A stretch of 64,000 nucleotides of DNA, taken from NCBI GenBank assembly GCA_963847945.1, contig CAWKBX010000009.1, positions 1,240,001-1,304,000 on the forward strand, in the 5' to 3' direction. A model generated the notes under the pieces. The model was not told the origin of the DNA. It did not search any database and saw only the letters and a list, made by a program, of their open reading frames with translations. Origin of the DNA: JANMJD01 sp963847945. Its GTDB lineage: Bacteria > Actinomycetota > Acidimicrobiia > Acidimicrobiales > Ilumatobacteraceae. The position numbers were made by a program, and so were the translations under genes. How positions within the stretch are numbered: position 1 is the first letter of the stretch; each line of letters opens with the position of its first letter. This document shows positions 28,201-35,999 of this stretch, piece by piece.

Positions 28201-29178
28201 CTACTCCGAGAAGGTGTCGCAGACGTCGCTGTTACCGGCGGCGAAGCCCTTCTTGAACCACGTCACACGCTGCTCCGACGAGCCGTGGGTGAACGACTCG
28301 GGGTCGACTCGCCCCTGCGTCTGGCGCTGAATCCGGTCGTCGCCGACGGCGGCCGCGGCGTTGATCGCCTCTTCAAGCTCGCCTTCGGCGAACTGGCCGC
28401 GGTTCGAGGCGTCCTTGGCCCACGCGCCGGCGAGGCAGTCGGCTTGCAGCTCAAGCTTCACCGACAGCGGGTTCGCGCTGCTCGGGTTCGACTGCTGGGC
28501 CTGGTGAACCTGGTCGCTGATGCCAAGAACGTTCTGCACGTGATGGCCGTACTCGTGGGCGACGATGTACTGCGAGGCGAGGTCGCCCTTGGCTCCGAAG
28601 CGGTCTTGCAGCTCCACGAGGAAGTCGAGGTCGAAATAGACCTTGGAGTCGGCCGGGCAATAGAACGGCCCGGTGGCCGAGGTCGCTGACCCACACCCGG
28701 TGTCGGTACCGCCCGAGAAGAACACGGTCGGCACGACCTGGTAATCGCGCCCGCCCGCCTTGAACGCGTCGATCCAGTAGGTCTGCACGTCTTCCACCGC
28801 ACCGCAGACGATCTGGGCGGTCTCGGTGTCGCAGGCACCCGAACCGGCATCACCGGTATCGACGTCCTGTCCGCCGCCGGCGTCGCCATCGGGGACGATG
28901 TTCGGCGAGACGATCGACGACTGGGTTTCACCGCTGGGGGGTTGCACACCGAGGCCGCCACCCTTCATCAGCTTGGGGAGCACGAGCACGGCGAGCATGA
29001 CGAGGATGCCGATCATTCCACCGCCCATCTTGAGGCCGCCGGGCAGACCCATGCCGCCGCCTCCACCTCCGAGGCCACCGGGGAACTGGAAGCCGCCGCC
29101 TCCACCGGAGCTGGTGCCCCCCTGGCCGCGACGATCCTCGATCATCGAGCTGTCGCCTTGCCGGCGGATCTTGGTCAT
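28201..29178 (-). CDS. YpfJ-type neutral zinc metallopeptidase, membrane-anchored
   Basis: 325 residues: an unusual Gly-rich N-terminus, one membrane helix (MIGILVMLAVLVLPKLM, about residues 54-70), then the metallopeptidase domain with HEYGHH (two metal His and the catalytic Glu) inside SQYIVAHEYGHHVQNVLG, and CLAGAWAKD with the third ligand region. The family (PF04228) is common in actinobacteria and of unknown substrate. Start ATG 29178 is preferred; MIEDRRGQGG at residue 12 is an alternative. It is separate from neighbouring genes. Confidence 0.85.
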   Translation of the reverse strand: MTKIRRQGDSSMIEDRRGQGGTSSGGGGGFQFPGGLGGGGGGMGLPGGLKMGGGMIGILVMLAVLVLPKLMKGGGLGVQPPSGETQSSIVSPNIVPDGDAGGGQDVDTGDAGSGACDTETAQIVCGAVEDVQTYWIDAFKAGGRDYQVVPTVFFSGGTDTGCGSATSATGPFYCPADSKVYFDLDFLVELQDRFGAKGDLASQYIVAHEYGHHVQNVLGISDQVHQAQQSNPSSANPLSVKLELQADCLAGAWAKDASNRGQFAEGELEEAINAAAAVGDDRIQRQTQGRVDPESFTHGSSEQRVTWFKKGFAAGNSDVCDTFSE

Positions 29179-29276
29179 CGGTTACCTCACTACTTCATCG
29201 ACCGAATTTTTGAGAGCCTAATTCACTCTTCGGACATCACAACGTGACGATCGAACATGCTCGGCGGTCGTACTGA

Positions 29277-29888
29277 TCAGACGAGACGAGCACGCAGTTT
29301 GTCGCGTACCAATGGCCATTCTTCTGGCACGATCGAATATTGGGCGGTATCGCGGAGGCCGGGGCGGCCGGCGGCGGGCATGTGGTGGCGGATGATGCCT
29401 TCAAACCTGGCCCCGAGCCGCTCGATCGCCGCCCGGCTGCGCTGGTTGAGCGCATCGGTCTTGAGGAACATTCGCACCACGCCCCACTGCTCGAACGCGT
29501 GGGTCATCATCAGCAGCTTCGCCTCGGTATTGACGGCCGAGCGCTGCGCGCCGTGGGCGAGCCACGTCGAGCCGATCTCGGCCACATTGGGAAGCGGCGA
29601 TCCGTCGTCGCCCGTCCGCCTCCATTGGCCGTCCCACCATTCCAGGGCCATGAACCGGGTCGACCCGATCACCGTTCCGTCGGCGGCGCAGGTGGCGAAT
29701 GGCATCTGCGTCGGGTTTGCCAGGGCGTCATCGACGTAGCGGTTCATCGAGGCCGGATCATCGGGAACGGGGGTGAAACCGTAGGTTGCCCGGTTGTGGG
29801 TGGCTGCGCCGACCAGTCCGGCGACGTGGCCCGGCCTGAGCGGTTCCAGACGGACGTTGGTGCCGACAAGCAGCAGATCGTGAAGCAC
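29277..29888 (-). CDS. GNAT-family N-acetyltransferase, RimJ/RimL type
   Basis: 203 residues with the RimJ/RimL-like order: VRLEPLRPGHVAGL, then MALEWWDGQWRRTG, VAEIGSTWLAHGAQRSAVNTEAK for the acetyl-CoA region, and ALNQRSRAAIERLGARFEGI at the end. Substrate not known. It is a single minus-strand gene with the YcnI-like gene 84 bp upstream. Confidence 0.85.
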   Translation of the reverse strand: MLHDLLLVGTNVRLEPLRPGHVAGLVGAATHNRATYGFTPVPDDPASMNRYVDDALANPTQMPFATCAADGTVIGSTRFMALEWWDGQWRRTGDDGSPLPNVAEIGSTWLAHGAQRSAVNTEAKLLMMTHAFEQWGVVRMFLKTDALNQRSRAAIERLGARFEGIIRHHMPAAGRPGLRDTAQYSIVPEEWPLVRDKLRARLV

Positions 29889-29972
29889 CCCGTCAGTCTG
29901 GTGCGTCTGCCCACAGTTCGGCGCGTGGAAGAGCCCGACGGCCGGGCCGTCGTGGTCGGTGAAGGTGGTCGG

Positions 29973-30743
29973 TCAGCGTGGTCGTCGGTTGAGGGCGACC
30001 GCGATCGCCGCGGTGATCGCCGTGCCCACCGTTGCTCCAATGAGCAGATCTCGGCCCGATCGGTGCTGCCCGGTGGTCCGGAGCGTCGTCGGCGCCGCGG
30101 TGATCGCCACCGCCGCGGGCGTCGTCATCGACGGCGCGGTGGTGCTGATCGGGGCCGTCACCGGGGTGACTGCCACAGCTGGGATGGTCGGTGGAACCGT
30201 CGCCGCTTGGGCCATCTCAGTCGGCGCGTCGGCTGGCGCTGGTGCTGCGGTGGCCGCCGCGTCGGGGGCGACGACAACTTCGACGACGGCGGGCGGACTG
30301 TCGGGTTCGGGTTGCCCGGGTTCGACGACTTCGCCCCAGACGATCTCGCCGACCTCACAGGTTTGCACCACCGGAAAGACCAGCGGACCTGCGACATTCG
30401 GGACGACGAACGAGACCGAGAACGTGTCCTCGGTCGTCGCGTCGAGGGGGCCGCCGACGAAGATCGCCACGTTGTCCTCCAACGCCACCAGCCAGCCTGC
30501 CTTGTCGACCGGGCGTGCCTCGGCAACGCCTTCGGGCATCCGGATGGCCACCGAGGTAGTCGCCGAGCTGGTTCCCGAATCGTCGCAGCCGTGCTCGACG
30601 AGGAACCCAACGGTGACCGACGCTCCGGCCGGCACGCTCGCCGGGTCGGGATCGACGTGGGCGACCGCTTGTGCCGCAAACCCGACTACCGAGACGGCCA
30701 AGGTCGCGGCCGCGACGATCGAGCGGGGTATGGGTTGGGGCAC
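29973..30743 (-). CDS. secreted YcnI-type (DUF1775) copper-associated protein, C-terminal membrane anchor
   Basis: Signal peptide (VAAATLAVSVVGFAAQAVA) followed directly by His in AHVDPDPASVPAG, the position used by YcnI/DUF1775 proteins to bind copper with the mature N-terminus. The domain runs to about residue 145, then a Pro/Thr/Ala-rich linker and a final hydrophobic helix with basic tail (AITAAIAVALNRRPR). A GTG start giving VPQPIPRS is preferred to the upstream ATG of the open frame (30767). Acts at the cell surface, probably in copper handling; no CopC/CopD partner is adjacent. Confidence 0.75.
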   Translation of the reverse strand: MPQPIPRSIVAAATLAVSVVGFAAQAVAHVDPDPASVPAGASVTVGFLVEHGCDDSGTSSATTSVAIRMPEGVAEARPVDKAGWLVALEDNVAIFVGGPLDATTEDTFSVSFVVPNVAGPLVFPVVQTCEVGEIVWGEVVEPGQPEPDSPPAVVEVVVAPDAAATAAPAPADAPTEMAQAATVPPTIPAVAVTPVTAPISTTAPSMTTPAAVAITAAPTTLRTTGQHRSGRDLLIGATVGTAITAAIAVALNRRPR

Positions 30744-30973
30744 GTGATCTCCTGAAAACCTCTGCAAAAGCTGGCTGCCTCATCGCTGAGGCGAGACGCG
30801 CCCGCGCCCGAAACGTCGGCTCACATTGGAGTAGATCGGCCCCTCGGTTGTCGAGTCCGGCCTTGGGGCTACCGCAGCGGAGCCCCGACCGCTTCCTCGC
30901 CGACCGCAATCCACCGCATATGGTCGACGCTCACCCGCCCGCTCGAACACGCCGCGAGCCGCGGTCGACTGCT

Positions 30974-32200
30974 TCATTCGGCGAGGGCCGTGGCGATCAC
31001 CGACGAGGTCTCGAGGGTTCGATGCACCGGGCACTTGTCGGCGATCTCCAGCAATCGCTGCCGGTCGTCGGTGCTGAGCGCCCCTTCGAGGTGGATGCGA
31101 CGTTCGAACCGGTCGACCTGGCCCATGCGACCTTCGGTGCACTCGATGCAGTCGTCGGCGTGGACCTTGGCGTGGGAGACCTCGACGGTCACCCGGTCGA
31201 GCGGCAGTTTCTTGCGATCGGCATACATCCGCAACGTCATCGAGGTACATGCACCGAGGGCCGTGGCAAGGAAGTCGTAGGGCGAGGGGCCGGCGTCGAA
31301 ACCGCCGACGGAGACCGGTTCGTCGGCCAGGAACCGATGGGCGCCGACAACCACATGGTTGAGGAACGCACCCTGCGACGTCTCGGCCACGACCACCTGG
31401 TCGGTGGGGCGGGGCGCCGGCGCTGAGCCGCTCTCGTCAGCGATGTAGCGCATCGCCCAGCTGGCAATCATTTTGGCGGCGAACACCGCGTCGGGCCAAC
31501 GGGTCAGTAGGTGGTCGGCATGGTCGATCGTCACGAAGCTCTTCGGCTGTCGGGCGGCTTCGTAGATCGTCGTGGCGTTGTCGAACGAAACCGTCGTGTC
31601 ATGGGGTGAGTGCATCACCAACAGCGCCGCTGGGAGCGCGGCGACCGTCGCGGACAGTTGATGGTGGTCGAGGTCGTCGATGAACGACTTGCGGATGGTG
31701 AAGGCCCGCCCGGCCAGCTCCACCCGGGCCTCGCCGGCGGCCTGGATCTCGGCGAGTGAGCTGTCGAAGAGGTGGGTGACGTGGATGACATCGGCCGGCG
31801 CCCCGATCGTCGCCACCGCGCTGACCTCGGGAATATCGGCGGCGGCCGCCAGTACCGCCGCGCCGCCCAACGAATGGCCGATGAGAATCTGCGGGGCTCG
31901 ATGAGTTGAGCGGAGCCAGTCGGCGGCGAGACAGAGGTCTTGGGTGTTCGACGAGAAGTCGGAGTTGGCGAACTCGCCCTCGCTTGACCCGAGACCGGTG
32001 AAGTCGAACCGGAGTACCGCAATACCATGGTCGGCGAGCTCGGCGGCGATGCGGGAGGCCGCGAAAATGTCCTTTGTACAGGTGAAGCAATGAGCGAACA
32101 GGGCGTAGGCGACCGGTGGCCCGGCGGGTAGGTCGAGCCGGGCCGCGAGCAGACCTTGGCTGCCGGGGAACATGACCTTCTCGGCGTGAGCGGGCATCAT
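30974..32200 (-). CDS. alpha/beta hydrolase fused to OsmC-like domain
   Basis: 408 residues of a known bifunctional layout: residues 1-255 alpha/beta hydrolase with the oxyanion region YALFAHCFTCTKD, the nucleophile elbow LIGHSLGGAA and SPHDTTVSF; residues about 270-408 OsmC/YhfA with SPYDFLATALGACTSMTLRMY and EIADKCPVHRTL, containing the two peroxidatic cysteines. OsmC proteins reduce organic hydroperoxides. Start MMPAHAEKVMFPG with a GGAG-like site upstream. It lies 76 bp below the acyl-CoA ligase gene and may be cotranscribed with it. Confidence 0.85.
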   Translation of the reverse strand: MMPAHAEKVMFPGSQGLLAARLDLPAGPPVAYALFAHCFTCTKDIFAASRIAAELADHGIAVLRFDFTGLGSSEGEFANSDFSSNTQDLCLAADWLRSTHRAPQILIGHSLGGAAVLAAAADIPEVSAVATIGAPADVIHVTHLFDSSLAEIQAAGEARVELAGRAFTIRKSFIDDLDHHQLSATVAALPAALLVMHSPHDTTVSFDNATTIYEAARQPKSFVTIDHADHLLTRWPDAVFAAKMIASWAMRYIADESGSAPAPRPTDQVVVAETSQGAFLNHVVVGAHRFLADEPVSVGGFDAGPSPYDFLATALGACTSMTLRMYADRKKLPLDRVTVEVSHAKVHADDCIECTEGRMGQVDRFERRIHLEGALSTDDRQRLLEIADKCPVHRTLETSSVIATALAE

Positions 32201-32276
32201 CGAACTCCTTCACGAGATCACCGGGGTCACCAGGGTCACCAGATCACCGGCGTTTGGGCAGTCGGGCCGCCCGCGT

Positions 32277-33794
32277 TCAGATCAAGCGGCCGGTTCCTTC
32301 CCAGTACTTCAAACGCAGCTCGCGTTTCAACAACTTGCCCGCCTCGCTGCGCGGCATCTCGTCGACCACGTCGTAGCTGCGCGGGGCCTTGTATCCGGCG
32401 AGCCGTTGACGGGCGTAGGCATCGAGCTCGACAGCCAACTCCGCCGACCACTCCTGGCCCCCGACGAGTTGCACGGCCGCCTTGACCTCCTCGCCGAACT
32501 CGTCGTGGGGCACCCCGAACACGGCGACGTCGACCACCGCCGGGTGACCGGCGAGGACCCCTTCGATCTCGGCCGGGTAGATGTTCACCCCGCCCGAGAT
32601 GATCATGTCGATCTTGCGGTCCGACAGGTACAGATAGCCGTCGTCGTCGAGGTAGCCGATGTCGCCGAGGGTGAACATGCCCTCGACGCTGTGAGCCTCA
32701 GCGGTCTTGCCCGGTTCGCCGAGGTACTCGAAATCGGTGCCCATCGTGTTGCGGATATGGATCACACCCGGGCCACCCGAGCCGATCTCGTCGTCTTGGG
32801 GGACGATCCGCACGATCATGTTGGCCATCGGCTTGCCGACCGAACCGGGTCGGGCGAGCCACTCGGTGGCGCCGATCAACGACACCACGCCTCCCTCGGT
32901 TGCCCCGTAGTACTCGGTGATCTTTGGCCCCCACCACTCGATCATCTGGCGCTTGACGACCGGCGAGCACGGTGCCGCGCCGTGGAGGACCAGGCTCAGC
33001 GAGCTGCCGTCGAAGCGGGCCTTGCGGGCGTCGTCGATGCGGAGCAGGCGAACGAATTGGGTCGGGACCAGGTGGACGTTGGTGATCGCATGCTCATCGA
33101 TCAGCTCGAGGGTCTGCTCGGGCACGAACCGCTTCTGCAACACGATCGATGAACCGCCGATCAACGGGAAGAACGTGAACGCCCACTGCGCCGAGTGGTA
33201 GTGCGGGCCGCACAACAGGGTGCGGCCATTCGCCGGGAAGCCGATGTTGACCATTCCGGCGGCCATCAATTGGTACACCTCGGGCGGTACATCGGCGGCG
33301 AACGGCGCGCTGCTGCGCACCCCCTTCGGGCGCCCGGTGGTGCCCGAGGTGTAGAACATCATCCCGCCCATCATCTGGCCCTCGGGCTCGTCGCTCGATG
33401 CGGCGGCGACTGCGGCCTCGTACGACCCGCCGCTACCGAAGGCCAGTTGGGGGACCTGGCTGTCTCCGGCGGCCCCGGCGTAATCGGGGTCGACGATCAG
33501 CAGCTTCGACTCGGAATTCTCCACGACGTAGGCAACCTCATCGGGGGCGAAATGCCAGTTGATCGGGACGACGAGGATGCCGGTGTGGGCCGCCGCCATC
33601 AGCACTTCGAACACCTCGCGACGGTTGCCGGCGAGCAGCGCGACCCGTTCCCCGGGGGCAATGCCTGCCGCTCGCAGATGGTTGATCAGCCGGTTGGTGC
33701 GGTCGTTGAATGCCAGCCATGAGGTCTGGCCGTCGTCGTCGACGAGGGCGGGGAAGTCGGTGCGGTCCAGGAATGAGGCGAGCAGCGTGGCCAT
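32277..33794 (-). CDS. acyl-CoA synthetase/AMP-dependent ligase
   Basis: 505 residues of the ANL superfamily: AMP-binding signature MMFYTSGTTGRPKGVRSSAP near residue 147, EYYGATEGG, YLDDDGYLYLSDRKIDMIISGG and the C-terminal Lys region RSEAGKLLKRELRLKYW. It activates an organic acid as an acyl-adenylate and transfers it to CoA; chain length cannot be judged. Start MATLLASFLDRT. Downstream of the EamA and RidA genes on the same strand with a 15-bp gap, so possibly one transcript of ridA, eamA, ligase and hydrolase-OsmC. Confidence 0.9.
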   Translation of the reverse strand: MATLLASFLDRTDFPALVDDDGQTSWLAFNDRTNRLINHLRAAGIAPGERVALLAGNRREVFEVLMAAAHTGILVVPINWHFAPDEVAYVVENSESKLLIVDPDYAGAAGDSQVPQLAFGSGGSYEAAVAAASSDEPEGQMMGGMMFYTSGTTGRPKGVRSSAPFAADVPPEVYQLMAAGMVNIGFPANGRTLLCGPHYHSAQWAFTFFPLIGGSSIVLQKRFVPEQTLELIDEHAITNVHLVPTQFVRLLRIDDARKARFDGSSLSLVLHGAAPCSPVVKRQMIEWWGPKITEYYGATEGGVVSLIGATEWLARPGSVGKPMANMIVRIVPQDDEIGSGGPGVIHIRNTMGTDFEYLGEPGKTAEAHSVEGMFTLGDIGYLDDDGYLYLSDRKIDMIISGGVNIYPAEIEGVLAGHPAVVDVAVFGVPHDEFGEEVKAAVQLVGGQEWSAELAVELDAYARQRLAGYKAPRSYDVVDEMPRSEAGKLLKRELRLKYWEGTGRLI

Positions 33795-33809
33795 TCCCGA
33801 AACCTACTG

Positions 33810-34703
33810 TCAGTTGCGGCGACGGCCGATGGCGAGCGCGACGATCACCGCGGCTCCGGCGGCGAACTCGGCGGGGCCGAGGTGTTCGCCGAGGATCAGC
33901 GCGGCCCAGCCGAACGACTCGATCGGCTGGATCAACTGAATCTGGCTACCGCGCGACAGCCCGGCTCGGGCGAGGCCGCCGTACCAGGCGAAGAAGCCGA
34001 GGAACATCGACACCACGCCGACGTAGGCGAACCCGAGCCACGCCGGGGTCGTGACGTCGCCGACGGTCGGCAGGTGGGTGAGAGTGACCGGAATGGTCAC
34101 GGGTAGGGCGAAGAGCAGCCCCCACGAGATCACCCACCAGCCCGGCCGAGTGCGCGACAGCACCCCACCACAGACGTAGCCGACGGCGCCGACCACCACT
34201 GCCAGCACCATCAGCGGGTGGCCGACCGAGATGCTTGTCCCCCCGGTGCCGACGGCGAATGCGACGAGTGCGGCGACGCCGAACAGGGTTGCCGCCCACC
34301 AGCGACGCGACGGCCGTTCTCCCGTGGTTGCCATCGCCAAACCGACCGTGGCCAGGGGCAACAGGCCGTTGGTGATCGCCGCATGGCTCGACGGCAGGTG
34401 CCGCACGGCCAACGTCGACGCGCCAGGGAAGCCGAGCACGACCCCCAACGCGACCCCGGTGAGCATCTTCGCCTCGGCGCGGGTCGGGCGAGGGAGCCGG
34501 GTGATCGACAGCACCACGACGGCGAGCGTCGCGGCGATGATCGCCCGCCCCATCGACAAGAACCACGGGTTGAGGCCCCCGGTCACCGCCTTGCGGGTGG
34601 CCGGCAGGGTCAGGCTGAAGGCGCTGACGCCGACGAAGCAGAGGAACGATCCGAGCCAGTCGGGCCGCTCGGGCCGGGTACTCGTGGGAGTCGAGGCCGT
34701 CAC
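33810..34703 (-). CDS. EamA/DMT-family transporter
   Basis: 297 residues with about ten membrane segments of the drug/metabolite transporter superfamily, two EamA repeats; for example FLCFVGVSAFSLTLPATRKAV at the start and LGEHLGPAEFAAGAAVIVALA at the end. GTG start at complement 34701-34703, overlapping the RidA stop (GTGA). Possible cargo is an amine, amino acid or toxic intermediate of the regulon. The very long upstream frame in the same register is not part of the protein. Confidence 0.8.
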   Translation of the reverse strand: MTASTPTSTRPERPDWLGSFLCFVGVSAFSLTLPATRKAVTGGLNPWFLSMGRAIIAATLAVVVLSITRLPRPTRAEAKMLTGVALGVVLGFPGASTLAVRHLPSSHAAITNGLLPLATVGLAMATTGERPSRRWWAATLFGVAALVAFAVGTGGTSISVGHPLMVLAVVVGAVGYVCGGVLSRTRPGWWVISWGLLFALPVTIPVTLTHLPTVGDVTTPAWLGFAYVGVVSMFLGFFAWYGGLARAGLSRGSQIQLIQPIESFGWAALILGEHLGPAEFAAGAAVIVALAIGRRRN

Positions 34704-35095
34704 GGTCGCGGTTGTACGATCGCCTGAACCTCGATCTCGACCATCATCCCGGGGGTGGTCAGCACCGCGCCGACCGCCGTCGAGACGGGCTCGGCGACAC
34801 CGCGAAAGATCTCGCCATGGGCCCGCACGAAATCTCCGGCCGTCGTCATGTCGGTGAGGTAGGCCATGGTCCGCACGACGTCGGTGAGTTCGGCGCCCAT
34901 CTGTCGGAGCACATCGTCGATCCGTCGCAACACGAACAGGGTCTGGGAGTACGTGTTGCCCGGGGCGTGGAGCCGACCGGACGGCTCGATCGCCGTCGTG
35001 CCGGCGACGAAGACATGGTCGCCGACCCGCCGCCCGCGGGCATATGACCCCAACTCTTCGAAGCGACCGCCTCCGTGTACCGTATACGCAACCAC
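34700..35095 (-). CDS. RidA/YjgF-family imine deaminase-like protein
   Basis: About 131 residues. RidA family hydrolyses reactive enamine/imine intermediates to ketones and ammonia. Visible family features: FEELGSYARGRRVGDHVFVAG at the N-terminus, YSQTLFVLRRIDDVLRQMGAELTDVVRTMAYLTD, and a final EIEVQAIV. The conserved arginine region VRTMAY is kept. Start is uncertain: GTG at complement 35093-35095 puts the TACCGTATACG site within the first codons; no in-frame ATG exists before FEELG. Stop overlaps eamA. Divergent from gntR, so the site sits between the two. Confidence 0.7.
   Translation of the reverse strand: MVAYTVHGGGRFEELGSYARGRRVGDHVFVAGTTAIEPSGRLHAPGNTYSQTLFVLRRIDDVLRQMGAELTDVVRTMAYLTDMTTAGDFVRAHGEIFRGVAEPVSTAVGAVLTTPGMMVEIEVQAIVQPRP
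35078..35088 (+). promoter_or_regulatory. TACCGTATACG operator, copy 1 (ridA/gntR intergenic)
   Basis: The palindrome core CGTATACG lies between divergent ridA and gntR. The 14-mer GTGTACCGTATACG (35075-35088) is repeated exactly at 39796-39809. Palindromes with a GT...AC core are typical binding sites for GntR-family regulators, and this is the promoter of the gntR gene itself, so autoregulation is likely by inference. Confidence 0.7.
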
Positions 35096-35146
35096 CCAAA
35101 CACTGTACGCCCGGCGCCCACGGGACCTCGGATGGCGGGAGACCCG

Positions 35147-35797
35147 ATGGCTTTGTCGCCCCTGGCCAATTCCACCAACAAACTGGCTGACGCGGCGTAT
35201 GCCGCGATCATGGCCGGCTTGCTCGACGGCTCGCTGAAGCCCGGTGACCGCCTGGTGATGGATCGACTGGCGGCCGAGCTGGGGATCAGCCGAACCCCGG
35301 TGCGCGACGCCTTGCAACGACTCGAACAAGACGGCGTCATCGCCGCTTCACCGCCTCGGGGCTATGTCGTGCGATCCGTGGGGAACGCCGAGATCGCCGC
35401 GATCTACCAGGCCCGCGAGGCAGTCGAGGGCTATGCGGCCCGCATCGTTGCCGAACTTGGCGCCGCGACTCACGAGGCGATTGCCGCGGTGATCGAGGCG
35501 ACCGTGGACTTCGACACCTCCACCCCGAGCGGGTCGTTCGAGGCGAACCGATCGATTCACCGGGCGATTGTCAGCGCCGTCGGCAACCCATACCTGGTCA
35601 GCCTGTTCGACGACATCTGGGGTAAGAGCGCCGCCGCCCTCACCTATGCCGAACTGTTCGATCACGAGTCGGAACACCCCGACGTGCGCGCCGATCATCA
35701 GTCGCTGCTGGTCGCGCTGCGGACGGGCGATCCGACCGTCGCCGAACAGGAAGCGCTCACCCACATACGCGACGGAATGAACCGCAACCTCGGCTGA
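35147..35797 (+). CDS. GntR-family (FadR/FCD type) transcriptional regulator
   Basis: 216 residues from ATG 35147, chosen for the GGGAG ribosome site six bases upstream; the frame is open to 35075 but those residues are not family-like. Winged helix at residues about 10-75 (LKPGDRLVMDRLAAELGISRTPVRDALQRLEQDGVIAASP), then an all-helical FCD ligand domain (about 80-212) with metal-binding-type His residues in IHRAIVSAVGNP and DHQSLLVALRTGD. FCD regulators sense carboxylates or amino-acid-like ligands. It is divergent from ridA with the operator between, and probably controls all genes behind the other two copies of that site. Confidence 0.85.
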   Translation: MALSPLANSTNKLADAAYAAIMAGLLDGSLKPGDRLVMDRLAAELGISRTPVRDALQRLEQDGVIAASPPRGYVVRSVGNAEIAAIYQAREAVEGYAARIVAELGAATHEAIAAVIEATVDFDTSTPSGSFEANRSIHRAIVSAVGNPYLVSLFDDIWGKSAAALTYAELFDHESEHPDVRADHQSLLVALRTGDPTVAEQEALTHIRDGMNRNLG

Positions 35798-35999
35798 CTG
35801 TTGCCGACTGCAACAAAATAGGCCGTAGGACTTCGTGCAACCCGTCGCGACGCTTGCTTGACTGGATCATGCCGCGCAGAACGTGAGATTTGTGTCCGAT
35901 ATTTCACTCACAGAGGGAATCTTCGGCCACGAGACCGCCGTACCGCGAGGTGAGTCAGACGATCGGCGATGACCCGGGCTGCCGGGAGTGGAGACCAAC

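Noticed and set aside
35799..35815. TGTTGC-CGACT-GCAACA hairpin after gntR
   Set aside because: Only six-bp stem and no strong T-run; too weak to call a terminator.
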